41,863 bases of DNA from an uncultured beta proteobacterium (GTDB taxonomy: Bacteria > Pseudomonadota > Gammaproteobacteria > Burkholderiales > Burkholderiaceae_B), in assembly GCA_903894155.1 (NCBI GenBank), contig CAITPF010000165.1, forward strand, positions 1-41,863. The letters run 5' to 3'. The notes under the pieces are model-generated. The model was not told the origin of the DNA. It saw only the letters and a program-made list of their open reading frames with translations, and ran no database searches. The translations under genes were made by a program, and so were the position numbers. The stretch's first letter is position 1. Each line of letters begins with the position of its first letter. Shown here piece by piece: positions 40,375-41,863 of this stretch.

Positions 40375-41271
40375 ATGAAGTTGCATCAGCTGCGCTCGTT
40401 CGACGCCATCGTCCGCAACGATTGCAATATCACGCGGGCGGCAGAGATGCTGCATGCGACACAACCTGGCGTCACCAAGCACCTCCAGTCATTGGAAGCC
40501 GAACTGGGCGTTGCGCTTTTTGTACGGAACAAGCGTCGCCTGCTCGGATTGACGGATGCAGGCAAGGCGATATTGCCAATCGCCGTGCAGGCAGTGGAGG
40601 TACTCGAAAACCTGCAGCGCACGGCGCGCTACTTTGCGGTGCATCGCCCGGAAGGGCTGACGGTGGCGACCTCTCCCACCCCGGCTCGCGTTTTTTTTCC
40701 TGCCTTGATCCAACAGTTCGCGCAACGCTGCCCGCAGATACGCGTACGCGTGATATCGGGAAGCGTGCACCAGAGCATCGAGGCAGTCGTCAGGGCAGAG
40801 GCTGATTTCTGCCTCTGCTCCGCGCCCCGCACGGCGCAACATGACCTGAAATTCCATCCCTGCTTCGAACACCGCTGGTTGTTGATTGCGCCGCCGGATC
40901 ACGAACTCCTGCGGCAAAAGAAGCTGACGCTCGAAGCGATCGCGCGCCATGGACTGATCACCTACCACGAAGGCTACGCGTCGCGAAGCGTGATCGAAGA
41001 GGCGTTCGCCGGCGCCGGCCTGACTCCCGATATCGTGCTCGATACCACCGATAGCGACATCATGCGCCGCTATGTCGCTTCCGGTCTCGGCGTGGCCATT
41101 GTCGGTGGGTCGACGTTTGAAATGACGGGCAACGACGGCTTGGTTGGGTTGGATTTGGATGGGCTCATCCCGACCGTTCGGATGCATCTTGGCATCCGGC
41201 GGGGCGCCAAGCTGCGTGCTGAGGTAATCGCATTCCTGAGCCTTTGCGCACCGCACATTCAAGATTGGTAG
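40375..41271 (+). CDS. LysR-family transcriptional regulator (CysB/Cbl-like N-terminus)
   Basis: Start set at ATG 40375; MKLHQLRSFDAIVRNDCNITRAAEMLHATQPGVTKHLQSLEAELGVALFVRNKRRLLGLTDAGKAI. Confidence 0.92.
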   Translation: MKLHQLRSFDAIVRNDCNITRAAEMLHATQPGVTKHLQSLEAELGVALFVRNKRRLLGLTDAGKAILPIAVQAVEVLENLQRTARYFAVHRPEGLTVATSPTPARVFFPALIQQFAQRCPQIRVRVISGSVHQSIEAVVRAEADFCLCSAPRTAQHDLKFHPCFEHRWLLIAPPDHELLRQKKLTLEAIARHGLITYHEGYASRSVIEEAFAGAGLTPDIVLDTTDSDIMRRYVASGLGVAIVGGSTFEMTGNDGLVGLDLDGLIPTVRMHLGIRRGAKLRAEVIAFLSLCAPHIQDW

Positions 41272-41470
41272 GGACGCGACATTCAAGTTGCTCATCGGCT
41301 GAAATTGCTGAATTTCGCCGTTGACCTTCTTGCAAACAAGAAAAACAAAAAATACTTAGTGATTGTTGCGCAAACTGAATTCTTTCGCCAATTTGTCAAA
41401 TTCGAAATGTCGGGCATCATGGCACACTCAAATTCAATAGCTTGTAAGTCGGAACTTTGCCCCCACAATT

Positions 41471-41510
41471 GCGACAGAGTTCATTGTTTCGCGACAGAGT
41501 CGTTGTTTCT
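41471..41510. repeat. Two 20-bp tandem imperfect direct repeats starting gcgacagagt
   Basis: gcgacagagttcattgtttc / gcgacagagtcgttgtttct, exact 10-mer recurring at 20-bp period. Confidence 0.85.
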
Positions 41511-41552
41511 AATCATTGTTTGTCCCGTTGCGGTCACAACCTTTGCAAGTTA

Positions 41553-41586
41553 ATTCAGCTTCCAGTAAGATTCAGCTTCCCGTAAG
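41553..41586. repeat. Two adjacent 17-bp direct repeats
   Basis: attcagcttccagtaag / attcagcttcccgtaag, 16/17 identical, head-to-tail. Confidence 0.9.
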
Positions 41587-41652
41587 GTCCCGGGGTTGAT
41601 CGGTCGCTGACCGAGCCAAATGATGCGGCAGCAATGCCACAAGGAGTCAGTT

Positions 41653-41863
41653 ATGTCGTTTCGTCAGTTTTCGCGTTTTGCGGTCGCCGCGCTGATCGTG
41701 CTCGGCGGTGTGTCGCTTACAGTCGCCACGACTGACACCGAGGCCGCGCGCCTGGGCGGCGGTGGCAATGCCGGTCGTCAGTCAACCAACGTGACCACCC
41801 AGCGCCCGGCGGCAACGCCAGGCGTCACGCAGAAAAGCGCGACGCCGGCTCCTGCGGCTGCAG
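41653..41863 (+). CDS. Secreted/membrane protein N-terminus, probable Tim44-domain protein, truncated by window end
   Basis: aaggag SD then MSFRQFSRFAVAALIVLGGVSLTVATTDTEAARLGGGGNAGRQSTNVTTQRPAATPGVTQKSATPAPAAA; frame open to the window end. Identity inferred from the N-terminal pattern only. Confidence 0.6.
   Translation, partial: MSFRQFSRFAVAALIVLGGVSLTVATTDTEAARLGGGGNAGRQSTNVTTQRPAATPGVTQKSATPAPAAA

Noticed and set aside
41305-41553. 82-aa plus-strand ORF between LysR and the Tim44-like gene
   Set aside because: No recognisable domain or convincing SD; overlies the A+T-rich iterated-repeat patch, so treated as noncoding.

Overview
The window is high-GC DNA that looks like a beta-proteobacterial (Burkholderiales/Alcaligenaceae-type) chromosome. 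Family assignments come from reading the supplied translations; no searches were run. From ~1 to 31.8 kb it is mostly conserved core genome: envC (5' partial)-ctpA-moeB; slmA, HAD nucleotidase, argB; TlpA-like/BON lipoprotein/SIS genes; yraN and rsmI divergent; rlpA-rapZ-hprK-ptsN-hpf-lptB-lptA-lptC-kdsC-kdsD; purT-apt; ilvA; mocA-like/YqaA; a 1312-aa FAD/Fe-S/CCG fusion oxidoreductase; pxpABC; VOC; phoBR; ubiE. Between ubiE and a partial downstream gene (probably a Tim44-domain protein, 41653..end) lies a ~9.8-kb accessory block. It holds one LysR-divergent, tightly packed 8-gene operon: Bug SBP, CaiB/BaiF, CaiB/BaiF, crotonase, thiolase-fold protein, DUF35 Zn-ribbon, Bug SBP, two-repeat CaiB. 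The main candidate for something new is this operon. Its 'thiolase' appears to lack the nucleophilic Cys and the GHP His, and instead carries Ltp2-like YDSF and YMHG motifs next to a DUF35 partner, which suggests a retro-aldolase. The adjacent CoA-transferases look like an asymmetric heterodimer with only one catalytic Asp. Together they predict a CoA-dependent hydrate-then-retro-aldol side-chain cleavage route with two orphan solute-binding proteins. Other observations are a candidate Pho box before phoB, rpoN missing from its usual place between lptB and hpf, a 9-bp repeat-encoded GAA tail on LptA, and iterated repeats at the accessory-block borders.
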